DNA of 33,318 nucleotides from Chloroflexi bacterium ADurb.Bin325 (GTDB lineage: Bacteria; Chloroflexota; Anaerolineae; CG2-30-64-16): contig MWBF01000007.1 of the NCBI GenBank assembly GCA_002068935.1, positions 1 through 33,318 of the forward strand, written 5' to 3'. The translations under genes and the position numbers were made by a program. Positions 24,645 through 32,057 of this stretch are shown one piece after another. The notes beneath the pieces were generated by a model. The model made no database searches. It was not told the DNA's origin and worked only from the letters and a program-made list of their open reading frames with translations. How positions within the stretch are numbered: the stretch's first letter is position 1; every line of letters starts with the position of its first letter.

Positions 24645-24647
24645 GAC

Positions 24648-25640
24648 TTACCCCGCTCGCTCGAATCTGATTCTCGGGTCCACGATCATCAGCAGCATGT
24701 CCGAGACGAAGGTGCCGATGATGGTGAGCAGGCCGAGGAATAGCACCAGGGTGCCGGCCAGATACATGTCCTGGCTGCTCAGGGCGAAGTAGAGCAGGGG
24801 CCCTACCGTTGGCAGCGAAAGGACGATTTCGACGATAGTGCCGCCGGAGACCAGGGCGGGCAGGATCCAGCCGACGGTGCTGATGACGGGGTTCAACGCG
24901 ACGCGCACCGGATATTTGAACAGGACCTTCTGTTTCGGCAGGCCCTTCGTGCGCGCGGTGATGACATATTGCTTGCGCAGCTCGTCCAGCAGCGTGCCGC
25001 GCACGACGCGGATCAGCCCGGCGGTCTGGCCGAAGGCGATGATGACGATCGGCACGATCATATGTTTGAGCAGATCGATGACCTTCGCCTGGCTCCACGG
25101 CTCCATCGCATACTTTTGCGAGAAGAGGCCCCCTACGCTGAGGCCGAAGACCTGGTTGAAGAAGACCATGACGACGAGCGCCAGCAGGAAGCCGGGCGTT
25201 GCCAGCCCGATAAATCCTAATGTGGTGAAGGCGTAGTCCCCCACCGAATACTGGTGCGTCGCCGAATAGATGCCGATGGCGATCGCGATGATGTAGGTGA
25301 ATCCCAAAGAAAAAATGTTGAGGAGCATCGTCAGATAAAGCCGGTCGCCGATGATCTCCACCACGGGCCGCTTCCATTGGAGCGAGGTCCCGAAGCGCCC
25401 CTGGAACATGCCCGTGAACCAGCGGAGGAATTGCACGTACATGGGTTGGTCGAGCCCGTATTGCCGCTTAAGAGAGGCGATCTCCGATGCATCGACCTTC
25501 TTGCCGCTTTGTTCCAGGCTATGGATGTATTGCGTGAGATAATCCCCAGGCGGCAGTTGGATGATGATAAAGGTCGTGACGCATAGCAGGAAGAGCAGCA
25601 CGATCATGTACAGAAAACGTCTTACGATGTATGCGAACAT
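24648..25640 (-). CDS. oppB: Oligopeptide-type ABC importer permease (OppB/DppB)
   Basis: A 330-residue permease beginning MFAYIVRRFLYMIVLLF, the usual OppB first span. FIIIQLPPGDYLTQY follows, then five more spans and the EAA loop YVITARTKGLPKQKVLFKYP. It forms the pore with OppC. The ribosome-binding site is weak (GGGGGCGTC just before the ATG). It is separated from the solute-binding gene by a 210-base gap that holds a complex repeat element, unlike the 3- to 12-base gaps downstream. The binding protein may thus be expressed more strongly than the membrane parts, as is usual for such importers. Confidence 0.95.
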   Translation of the reverse strand: MFAYIVRRFLYMIVLLFLLCVTTFIIIQLPPGDYLTQYIHSLEQSGKKVDASEIASLKRQYGLDQPMYVQFLRWFTGMFQGRFGTSLQWKRPVVEIIGDRLYLTMLLNIFSLGFTYIIAIAIGIYSATHQYSVGDYAFTTLGFIGLATPGFLLALVVMVFFNQVFGLSVGGLFSQKYAMEPWSQAKVIDLLKHMIVPIVIIAFGQTAGLIRVVRGTLLDELRKQYVITARTKGLPKQKVLFKYPVRVALNPVISTVGWILPALVSGGTIVEIVLSLPTVGPLLYFALSSQDMYLAGTLVLFLGLLTIIGTFVSDMLLMIVDPRIRFERAG

Positions 25641-25658
25641 GACGCCCCCAATGGAGGG

Positions 25659-25687
25659 GTGCCGGGCAGCTTTTCGCCGCCCGGCAC
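25659..25687. repeat. Intergenic hairpin near oppB start
   Basis: GTGCCGGGC (25659-25667) is perfectly complementary to GCCCGGCAC (25679-25687) across an 11-base loop containing TTTT. Together with the element at 25706-25837 it fills the gap between the binding-protein gene and oppB. Confidence 0.55.
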
Positions 25688-25705
25688 GCGGTCAACGGAG
25701 TATCT

Positions 25706-25837
25706 ATCTGAGGGGCCGTTTGAAAGGTTCCTCGGCGATTCAGAACCTATCCGAGAATTGCTCTGGCCGGTCTCCGACCGTGCCCTCCGGCCGCGCCGGA
25801 GGCTGTCAGGGCAGGTTTCTCGGATGGCCCCTCAGAT
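25706..25837. repeat. 132-bp intergenic element with 12-bp terminal inverted repeats
   Basis: The ends ATCTGAGGGGCC (25706-25717) and GGCCCCTCAGAT (25826-25837) are perfectly complementary. Inside them ATCCGAGAA (25749-25757) pairs with TTCTCGGAT (25817-25825). Further in are the CGGTC-TCC-GACCG hairpin (25768-25780) and CCTCCGGC-CGC-GCCGGAGG (25784-25802). No coding potential is seen. It resembles a non-autonomous mobile repeat (MITE/REP type) or a processed operon spacer. No target-site duplication is obvious. Confidence 0.6.
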
Positions 25838-25850
25838 CGAATACTCGCGT

Positions 25851-28013
25851 CTACTTCCAGTAGAACTGTTCTGCCAGCTCCATCGCGGAGATGCTGTAGT
25901 AGCCGCGCTCTCCGGCGATGGCGACGTTGCCCAGATTCTTATCATATACGAACGGAATCGGGGTGTCCGCAACCGTGCCGATGACCCACACGTTGTCGGC
26001 ATGGAGCTGGAAGATCTCGTTGCCGACCCGCAGCCGCTCCTCGTCCGAGGTGGCCGCGCGGATCTGCTTGTAGAGGTCGAACAGCTTGAGGACGGCCGGG
26101 TCCGCGGGCTCCTCGCCGGTCTGGCCGTCGGAGTTCTGCCAGCTCCACCAGGGGCTGGTCATGAGGAAGCCGCCGACGAAGACCTGGTCCGCGGGCGAGA
26201 GGCCGTTGGCCCACCAGATCGTGCCGTGGTTGTCGGATGCGCCCTGCATCTCCCAGTAGAGCTGGCCGCTGACCTGCTTGACCTGCGTATCGACGCCGAT
26301 CACCTTCCAGAATTCGCGAACCAGCTCGCCGCCGGGCGTAGCAGGCGGGGTCACGTCGTAGTAGTCGATGGGCAGGATCAGCCGCGAGCCGTCTTCGTAC
26401 ATGCGGAACTCATGGCTGGCGTCCCACTTGAGGCCCATCTCGTCGAGGAGCGCGTTGGCCTTGTCCACGTCAAACTGAGCGTAGGCGTCGCGGAACTCGT
26501 CCTTATACCAGGGGCTGCCCGAAACCGGCGCAAAGGCGCTGGGCGTGCCGAAGTCCAGGAAGATGGACTTCTTGACTTCCTCGCGGTCGATGGCCAGCGA
26601 CAGCGCCTGGCGGAACCGCACGTCGTTGAGGGCCTTCTTCAGGTTCTCGTCCTTCGGCAGCATGTTGAAGGGGAAGATCAACATCTGATCCTGCCAGGCG
26701 GGCAGGGCCATCAGGTCGTAGCCGGCCTTGTCCGCGTTCTCCGCAAACATGGGGTAGTCGGAGAGGCGGGTGAACTGGCACTGGAGATCGGTCTCGCCGG
26801 AGATGATCTTCAGGTTTTCGGCCTGCAGGTCCGCGACCAGGCTGCGGGAGAGGGTGTCGATGTAAGGCAACTGGTTGCCCATCGGATCGACCTTGTAGAA
26901 GTACGGGTTGCGCTCCATGAGCAGGTCGCCCTGCTGCGGCTCGCTCTTCCAGACGTAGGGCTGGAGCACCGGCGCATCACGGTACTCCTTGATGCGGCCA
27001 AAGTACTCGCCGTTGGTCCAGGAGGTGTCGATGCTCAGATACCAGCGGGCCCAGTCTTCGCTCGTCAGCCCCGCCTTCTCGATGGCCGGGACGAGTTCCT
27101 CGAGGCCGGTGTAGGCGGTGTGGAACTGCTTCAGATAGTGCGCCGGCCGGACCATCTGCGGCCAGGACCAGCCCACCATCTGCGGCAGGAAGAAGCCGTA
27201 AGGCTCGCCGAAGGTCAGCGCGACCTTCCGATCATCCAGGACCTCGAACTTGGTGGGCTTGCCGCCCCAGTTGAGCCACTGCGGGACCACGGGGGTGAGC
27301 TCCGTGTTCAGGAGGACATCCTCGATGGTGTAGCGGATGTCTTCGCTGGTCACCGGCTCGCCGTCCGACCACCTCAAGCCCTCGCGCAGGGTGAAGGTGA
27401 ACTTGGTGGCGTCGTCGCTGACCGTCCAGGCCTCGAAGACGCCGGGCATGATCTTGCCGCCCATCCACTTGTAGATCGCGAGACCCTTCTCGGGGACCAG
27501 CTCCAGCAGGTGGACGTCGTTGAGGTGGCGCAGGTAGTGGTCGTAGTCGATGGTGTACTCGACCCAGTGAAGGTCGCCACCGTACTTGCCGATGTCCATC
27601 AGCGGGATGGAGACGACCGGATTCTTGGGCAGGCGCTCCTCGACGGGCGGGAGCTTGCCGGCTGCGACCTGTTCGGCCAACATCGGGGCTTCGCTATATT
27701 GCGCGATGGGGCCATACTCCGCCACGAAATCGGCCAGGTTGAAGTCACGGCCGGAGTTTGGGTCGTTGACGAAGGCGCCAGGGGCGAGGAAATCGCTGGC
27801 AGGGGCGGCTGCCGGCGCTTCAGCCGCGGGCGCTTCGGCTGCCGGCGCTTCGGCTGCCGGCGCTTCGGCGGCGGGCGCTTCGGCGGCGGGCGCTTCGGCG
27901 GCGGGCGCGGCCGGCTCGGCGGGGGCCGGGGCCGGAGCTGCTCCGCCGGAGCAGCCGCTGAGCAGGAAGACCGGGATCAGCAGGAGCAGGAACAGCAGAT
28001 ACAGACGTTTCAC
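25851..28013 (-). CDS. Family-5 ABC solute-binding lipoprotein
   Basis: A 720-residue extracytoplasmic binding protein. I start it at GTG 28013 because AAAGGAGGTCCTC lies just upstream and the product then begins with a proper signal: KRLYLLFLLLLIPVFLLSGC, with lipobox Cys21. A Pro-Ala-Glu repeat linker (about 37-66) follows. The family-5 fold (OppA/DppA-like) is recognised by FTFTLREGLRWSDGEPVTSEDIRYTIEDV and FRQALSLAIDREEV. At about 650 mature residues it is long, like family-5 proteins that bind oligosaccharides or large ligands. It is the first gene of the importer operon, with its own promoter (28244-28272). Ligand identity is inferred only from the neighbouring glycosidases. Confidence 0.93.
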   Translation of the reverse strand: MKRLYLLFLLLLIPVFLLSGCSGGAAPAPAPAEPAAPAAEAPAAEAPAAEAPAAEAPAAEAPAAEAPAAAPASDFLAPGAFVNDPNSGRDFNLADFVAEYGPIAQYSEAPMLAEQVAAGKLPPVEERLPKNPVVSIPLMDIGKYGGDLHWVEYTIDYDHYLRHLNDVHLLELVPEKGLAIYKWMGGKIMPGVFEAWTVSDDATKFTFTLREGLRWSDGEPVTSEDIRYTIEDVLLNTELTPVVPQWLNWGGKPTKFEVLDDRKVALTFGEPYGFFLPQMVGWSWPQMVRPAHYLKQFHTAYTGLEELVPAIEKAGLTSEDWARWYLSIDTSWTNGEYFGRIKEYRDAPVLQPYVWKSEPQQGDLLMERNPYFYKVDPMGNQLPYIDTLSRSLVADLQAENLKIISGETDLQCQFTRLSDYPMFAENADKAGYDLMALPAWQDQMLIFPFNMLPKDENLKKALNDVRFRQALSLAIDREEVKKSIFLDFGTPSAFAPVSGSPWYKDEFRDAYAQFDVDKANALLDEMGLKWDASHEFRMYEDGSRLILPIDYYDVTPPATPGGELVREFWKVIGVDTQVKQVSGQLYWEMQGASDNHGTIWWANGLSPADQVFVGGFLMTSPWWSWQNSDGQTGEEPADPAVLKLFDLYKQIRAATSDEERLRVGNEIFQLHADNVWVIGTVADTPIPFVYDKNLGNVAIAGERGYYSISAMELAEQFYWK
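27816..27905. repeat. 15-bp tandem repeat, six units, coding
   Basis: Six head-to-tail copies of CGCTTCGG(C/A)-type 15-mers (27816-27905), units 4-6 identical, encode the Pro-Ala-Ala-Glu-Ala linker of the binding lipoprotein. Because the unit is a multiple of three, copy-number changes would only lengthen or shorten the tether. Confidence 0.85.
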
Positions 28014-28243
28014 GAGGACCTCCTTTGGAAAAGAAACAGAGACGATGTTTCGTGTTCGCGAATGGGGTGATGCGTGAGTTCGGGTTTGTGCTATGACACC
28101 TCCTGAAAGCCAACGCTGGGCGTTTCTTTGCGAGCCAGGGGCGGGCGCCGCCAGAGAGGCTCCGGCAAAACATAGGAATGTCCGCCGGAGCGCGAGTGCA
28201 GGCACGCGTAGATGAAGGGTTATGCGTAACAGGAACGTGCCTT
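28014..28243 (-). promoter_or_regulatory. Long 5' leader of the importer operon
   Basis: Between the predicted transcription start (near 28237) and the GTG start is a leader of about 220 bases with no gene. It contains a hairpin CTCCGGC/GCCGGAG (28160-28166 with 28184-28190), with inner ACAT/ATGT pairing. On the minus strand there is also a strong Shine-Dalgarno-like AGGAGG about 85-90 bases before the real start that is not followed by a usable start codon. No known riboswitch class is recognised. Confidence 0.45.
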
Positions 28244-28272
28244 ACACTAGCATAAGCGGTTGCCCCTGTCAA
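28244..28272 (-). promoter_or_regulatory. Sigma70-type promoter for the importer operon
   Basis: On the minus strand TTGACA (28267-28272, perfect) is 17 bases from TAGTGT (28244-28249), which is weak but preceded by an extended TG element. The remaining stretch to the LCP gene stop at 28324 is about 50 bases with nothing else notable. Confidence 0.65.
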
Positions 28273-28323
28273 ATCTTTTGAATCCCCCGAGAGCGCACCG
28301 CATCCCTTGCGCGGGGGTGTCGG

Positions 28324-29496
28324 CTAGAAGCCGGGCGGCTTGGGCGGGCAGGCCGTCGGGTCGCTGCGGCCCAGCGCGGAGAGCGGCCGCGCGTCGAACA
28401 GCTCGCTCAACCGTTTGCGCAGGGCCATCTGATCCTTGAACCGCAGCACGGACGCGCCGCCCTTGGTCACGAACGGCTCGACCACATCCCGGTCGAGCGC
28501 CGCGCCGTGGACATCCTCCGCCTTCAGCCCCAGCCCCAGCCGGGCCAGCCCGACCACGTCCAGCAGGCTCAGGTCGGTCTCGAATGTGCCGGAGAGCGCA
28601 GTCCACAGCTCGGGGATGCGCGGCAGGATGCTCAGGCTGCTCGCCCGGTCGCGGATGGCCCAGATGAGCTGCTGCTGCCGTTGGGCGCGGCCGAAGTCCG
28701 TCGTGATATAGCGGTAGGTGGCGAACTTGCGCGCGGTCGCGCCGTCGAGCTGGACATCGCCCGCGGGCAGCGTCCAGTTGATCAGCCGGTTAGGGTCTTT
28801 GGGGTCGGGCGTCTGCTCGTAGAGCGGGCAGTCCAGGTGCACCGTCACCCCGTCGAGCGCATCCACCAGTTGCGCCAGCCCGTCCATCTTGATGAGCACG
28901 ACGTGATGCACCGGCACGCCCAGCGTCTCCTCGACCACGCGCTTCGCCAGCGCCGGGCTGCCGCCCGGATAGTCGGTGTAGCTGCCCAGGAAATAGGCCG
29001 AGTTCAGCCGGTCCGCGCCCCAGTTCGGGATCTCCACCCACAGGTCGCGCGGGATGCTCAACACGCCGACCTGGCCCGCGGCCTTGTCGATGGCGACGAG
29101 CATGATCGAATCCGTGTGCATCATCCACGGCCCCGGCCGCACGTCCGCGCCGAGGACGAGGAAGTTCTGCGTCTGCTCCAGCCGCAGCGGGGCCGACGGG
29201 TCGAAGGTCGGCGTCGCGGTCGCGGTGCCGGTCACCTCGACCGTCGGCGTGAGGGTCACGGTGGCCGTTGCAGTGGCGGTCGGGGTGTGCGTGGCGGTCG
29301 CGCTCGCCGTCGCGGTCGCGGGCACGGCCGTGGGCTCGTGCGTCGCGGTCGCCGTGGGCTCGTCGGTCGCGGCGGCCACGACGATGGGCGTGATCGTGGG
29401 CTGCGGCTGCCGGCCGCGCGGCCCGCAGCCGGCCAGCAGGGCCAGCAGCAGGAGGAACAGGATCGTCCGTCTGACAGAAGTTTGTGTGATATGCAT
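28324..29496 (-). CDS. LCP (LytR-CpsA-Psr) family lipoprotein
   Basis: The 390-residue protein has a lipoprotein signal (FLLLLALLAGC, Cys24). A Thr/Ala/Pro-rich linker runs from about 33 to 98, then an LCP domain: FLVLGADVR (112-120), TDSIMLVAID (128-137, Asp129), VLSIPRDLWVEIP (145-157, Arg150) and DRLNSAYFLG. LCP enzymes transfer lipid-linked glycopolymers to the cell wall or other acceptors on the outer face of the membrane. Here it is lipid-anchored rather than anchored by a transmembrane helix, as in several Chloroflexota. I start at the ATG at 29496. A TTG five codons earlier is possible. It lies 18 bases after ilvE, likely in one transcript, although no functional link to valine metabolism is evident. 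Confidence 0.9.
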   Translation of the reverse strand: MHITQTSVRRTILFLLLLALLAGCGPRGRQPQPTITPIVVAAATDEPTATATHEPTAVPATATASATATHTPTATATATVTLTPTVEVTGTATATPTFDPSAPLRLEQTQNFLVLGADVRPGPWMMHTDSIMLVAIDKAAGQVGVLSIPRDLWVEIPNWGADRLNSAYFLGSYTDYPGGSPALAKRVVEETLGVPVHHVVLIKMDGLAQLVDALDGVTVHLDCPLYEQTPDPKDPNRLINWTLPAGDVQLDGATARKFATYRYITTDFGRAQRQQQLIWAIRDRASSLSILPRIPELWTALSGTFETDLSLLDVVGLARLGLGLKAEDVHGAALDRDVVEPFVTKGGASVLRFKDQMALRKRLSELFDARPLSALGRSDPTACPPKPPGF

Positions 29497-29514
29497 TCGT
29501 TTCCCGGCCAAATC

Positions 29515-30594
29515 TCAGGCCTTCGGAACCTTGATCGTATGCGTCCAGCCGTAAGGGTCGGCGGCGCGGCCGTACTGAATGTCGGTGAGCGTCTGATACA
29601 GGCGGCGCGCGACCGGCCCGGCCTCGCCGCTGCCGATGGCGATGGTGTCGCGGCCGTCGCCGAGCCTGTTGACCGGCGCGATGACCGCGGCGGTGCCCAT
29701 GCCGAACATCTCGGTGATGCGGCCGGCGCGGATATCGTCCCACGCCTGGCCGATGTCGATGCGATCCTCGCTGATCGTGTAGCCCAGGTCGGGCGCCATG
29801 CGGATGACCGAATCGCGCGTGATGCCGGCCAGGATGCTGCCCGACAGCGCGGGCGTGCTGATATGGCTGCCCTCATAGACGAACGCGATGTTCATCGCGC
29901 CGACTTCCTCGACATAACGATGCTCGATCGCGTCCAGCCAGAGCACCTGCTGATAGCCCTGGGCCGCGACCCGCTCCGCCACGTACAGGCTCGCCGCATA
30001 ATTGCCGCCCGTCTTGACCGCGCCCGTGCCGCCGCGCACCGCGCGCACGTGCTCGCGCGACACATACACCGCCACCGGGTTGAACCCGGTTGCAAAGTAA
30101 GGCCCGACCGGACCGGTGATGATGTAGTGGATGTAGTCGTGGCTGGCGTGGACGCCCAGCCCGACATCCGCCGCGATGAGCGTGGGCCGGATGTAGAGCG
30201 ACGCGCCGTCCTCGGCCGGCACCCACTCGTGCTCCAGCCGCACCAGCTCGGCGATCGCCTCGAAGTGATCCTCGGGGTCCACCTGCGCCATCGCCATCCG
30301 CTCGGCGGAGCGGTTGAAGCGGAGCGCGTTATCCCAGGCGCGAAACAGGTTGATGTGGCCGTCGGGCCGGCGGTACGCCTTCAGGCCCTCGAAGATCTCC
30401 TGCGCATAGTGCAGCACCGCGGCCGCGGGGTCCATGCTGAAGGGCCGGTACGGGCCGATGACCGCATCGTGCCAGCCCAGGGCCGGCGTGTAGCGCTGGC
30501 TGAACATCCGGTTGCTGAACGTCTTGCCGAAAGAGAACTCCCTGGGCGCCGCTTTTATCTGTTCGGCGGCCAGCGGTTCGATGGTGATCTTCAT
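29515..30594 (-). CDS. ilvE: Branched-chain amino acid aminotransferase
   Basis: A 359-residue fold-type IV PLP enzyme of the longer BCAT group. Substrate-loop blocks HYAQEIFEGLKAYRRPDG (62-79) and LYIRPTLIA (133-141) are present. The Schiff-base lysine is Lys194 in GAVKTGGNYAASL, and the end shows ITEMFGMGTAAVIAPV and GEAGPVARRLYQTLTDIQYG. It transfers amino groups between leucine, isoleucine or valine and 2-oxoglutarate. The start at 30594 has GGAGGAAACAAGAGCC upstream. A well-matched promoter (30659-30687) precedes it. It diverges from the hydrolase gene to its right. Type is firm and the gene name is conventional. Confidence 0.96.
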   Translation of the reverse strand: MKITIEPLAAEQIKAAPREFSFGKTFSNRMFSQRYTPALGWHDAVIGPYRPFSMDPAAAVLHYAQEIFEGLKAYRRPDGHINLFRAWDNALRFNRSAERMAMAQVDPEDHFEAIAELVRLEHEWVPAEDGASLYIRPTLIAADVGLGVHASHDYIHYIITGPVGPYFATGFNPVAVYVSREHVRAVRGGTGAVKTGGNYAASLYVAERVAAQGYQQVLWLDAIEHRYVEEVGAMNIAFVYEGSHISTPALSGSILAGITRDSVIRMAPDLGYTISEDRIDIGQAWDDIRAGRITEMFGMGTAAVIAPVNRLGDGRDTIAIGSGEAGPVARRLYQTLTDIQYGRAADPYGWTHTIKVPKA

Positions 30595-30658
30595 GGCTCT
30601 TGTTTCCTCCAGTGCGAACGGGCAGCCCAAGCGCTGCCGCTGATGGGGATCACGGCGC

Positions 30659-30687
30659 ATTTTACATGAGGGCAGGGCAGATGTCTA
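30659..30687 (-). promoter_or_regulatory. Sigma70-type promoter for ilvE
   Basis: On the minus strand TAGACA (30682-30687) and TAAAAT (30659-30664) are separated by 17 bases, with TG directly before the -10 hexamer (extended -10). Both hexamers match consensus at 5 of 6. Confidence 0.7.
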
Positions 30688-30726
30688 ACCCGGCGGGCAC
30701 GGCGCGCGGCCCTGTCGGCCGCCGAT

Positions 30727-30738
30727 CCCGATATCGGG
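30727..30738. promoter_or_regulatory. 12-bp palindrome between divergent promoters
   Basis: CCCGATATCGGG is a perfect palindrome lying between the ilvE promoter and the hydrolase promoter. It is a candidate operator for a dimeric regulator acting on both genes. A chance or restriction-site origin cannot be excluded. Confidence 0.4.
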
Positions 30739-30770
30739 AAGCGCGGGCACAGCCGGACGCGCCGCGATCA

Positions 30771-30778
30771 TGTAAAAT
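30771..30778 (+). promoter_or_regulatory. Extended -10 promoter for the lipoprotein hydrolase
   Basis: TGTAAAAT (30771-30778) is identical to the -10 region of the divergent ilvE promoter. No good -35 hexamer is found at the usual distance, which is acceptable for an extended -10. The start codon lies about 30 bases downstream. Confidence 0.5.
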
Positions 30779-30808
30779 CGCCCGTACCGATTTACGAGGA
30801 TGGACTGG

Positions 30809-32029
30809 ATGATGAAACGTTTAGCGATATTGGTTGTTTTGGTTCTGGTCGCGGCGCTGGCCGCGGCATGCGCGGTGGGCATCGCAAAGGCGCGGCCAGC
30901 GGCCGCGGGGATAGCCATCGCGGCTGCCAGCATCACCCCCGCGGCCACGGCCACGTTGCAGCCGCCCACCCTGACCGCGTCGCCGACGGCCACCGCCACG
31001 CCTGAGCCGACGCAGACCGCGTCGCCGACGGCATCGCCGACCGCGTCGCCGACCTTGTCGCCCACGCCCAGCGCGACCCCCAGCCCCACGCCGACGCCGC
31101 TGCATCCGCTGATGATCGAGGCCATGCGCCAGGGCCAATACCCCGGCAGCGACATCCAGATCGAGCAGTTGCTCCAGCCCGGCGTAAACTATCAGCGTTA
31201 TCTGGCGTCGTATCGCTCCGAGGGGCTGAAGATCTATGCGCTGCTGACGATCCCCAACGAGAACGGGCCGAACGGCGAGAAGCCCGCGACCGGCTGGCCC
31301 GTGATCATCTTCAACCACGGCTATATCCCGCCCGCGCAGTATCGGACGACGGAACGCTATGTCGCGTACGTAGACGCGTTTGCGCGCAGCGGGTACATCG
31401 TCTTCCGGCCCGACTACCGCGGGCACGGCAGCTCAGAGGGCGAGCCGGAGGGCGGCTACGGTTCGCCGGCCTACACGATCGATGTGTTGAACGCGGTCAG
31501 TTCGATGAAGCGCTATGCCGACGCGGACCCCGACCGCATCGGCATGTGGGGCCACTCGATGGGCGGCCACATCACGCTGCGCGCGATGGTGACCAGCCGT
31601 GATATCAAGGCGGGCGTCATCTGGGCCGGGGTGATCGCGTCCTATCCGGACATGATCCGCAACTGGCGACAGCCGGGCAGCGTCCCGCCGCCCGACATCC
31701 CGAATCGACAGCGGCGCTGGCGGGAGGAGCTGACCGAGATATACGGCACGCCGGAGCAGAACCCCGCGTTCTGGGCGTCGATCTCGCCCGCGGATTATCT
31801 GGCGGATCTGTCCGGCCCGCTCCAGCTGCACCACGGGACCGCGGATACGGATGTGCCGGTCGCGTTCTCGCGCAACCTGTATCAGCAGGCGCAGGACGAG
31901 GGGATCGCGATGCCCGTCGAGTATTACGAATATCCGGGCGATAACCACAACCTGTCGAACAACCTCGGCCTGGCGTTGCAGCGGTCGGTGGAGTTCTTCG
32001 ATCGCTATGTGAAGAACGCGACGAACTGA
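30809..32029 (+). CDS. Alpha/beta hydrolase lipoprotein (S9/prolyl-oligopeptidase-like)
   Basis: The only rightward gene, with 406 residues. It has a lipoprotein signal (LAILVVLVLVAALAAAC, Cys21), then a Thr/Ser/Pro-rich tether to about residue 98. A catalytic alpha/beta-hydrolase domain follows with the oxyanion strand VIIFNHGYIPP (165-175), nucleophile Ser250 in MWGHSMGGH, an acid in GTADTDVP (Asp346 or Asp348) and His380 in GDNHNLS. It probably works as a peptidase or esterase on the cell surface. I start at the ATG at 30809 because GAGGA sits eight bases upstream. An ATG at 30800 is too close to that site. The substrate is unknown. It faces hslO convergently with only 28 bases between the stops. 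Confidence 0.88.
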   Translation: MMKRLAILVVLVLVAALAAACAVGIAKARPAAAGIAIAAASITPAATATLQPPTLTASPTATATPEPTQTASPTASPTASPTLSPTPSATPSPTPTPLHPLMIEAMRQGQYPGSDIQIEQLLQPGVNYQRYLASYRSEGLKIYALLTIPNENGPNGEKPATGWPVIIFNHGYIPPAQYRTTERYVAYVDAFARSGYIVFRPDYRGHGSSEGEPEGGYGSPAYTIDVLNAVSSMKRYADADPDRIGMWGHSMGGHITLRAMVTSRDIKAGVIWAGVIASYPDMIRNWRQPGSVPPPDIPNRQRRWREELTEIYGTPEQNPAFWASISPADYLADLSGPLQLHHGTADTDVPVAFSRNLYQQAQDEGIAMPVEYYEYPGDNHNLSNNLGLALQRSVEFFDRYVKNATN

Positions 32030-32057
32030 GGGCCGCGCGGGCAGCCGGGCGGACGCA

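Noticed and set aside
25659-28070. 803-codon rightward frame
   Set aside because: Antisense shadow of the binding-protein gene. The Gly/Arg repeats come from the 15-bp coding repeat.
25851-28205. Longer N-terminus for the binding lipoprotein
   Set aside because: It would bury the signal peptide about 64 residues inside the protein. The GTG at 28013 has a strong ribosome-binding site and a proper lipobox.
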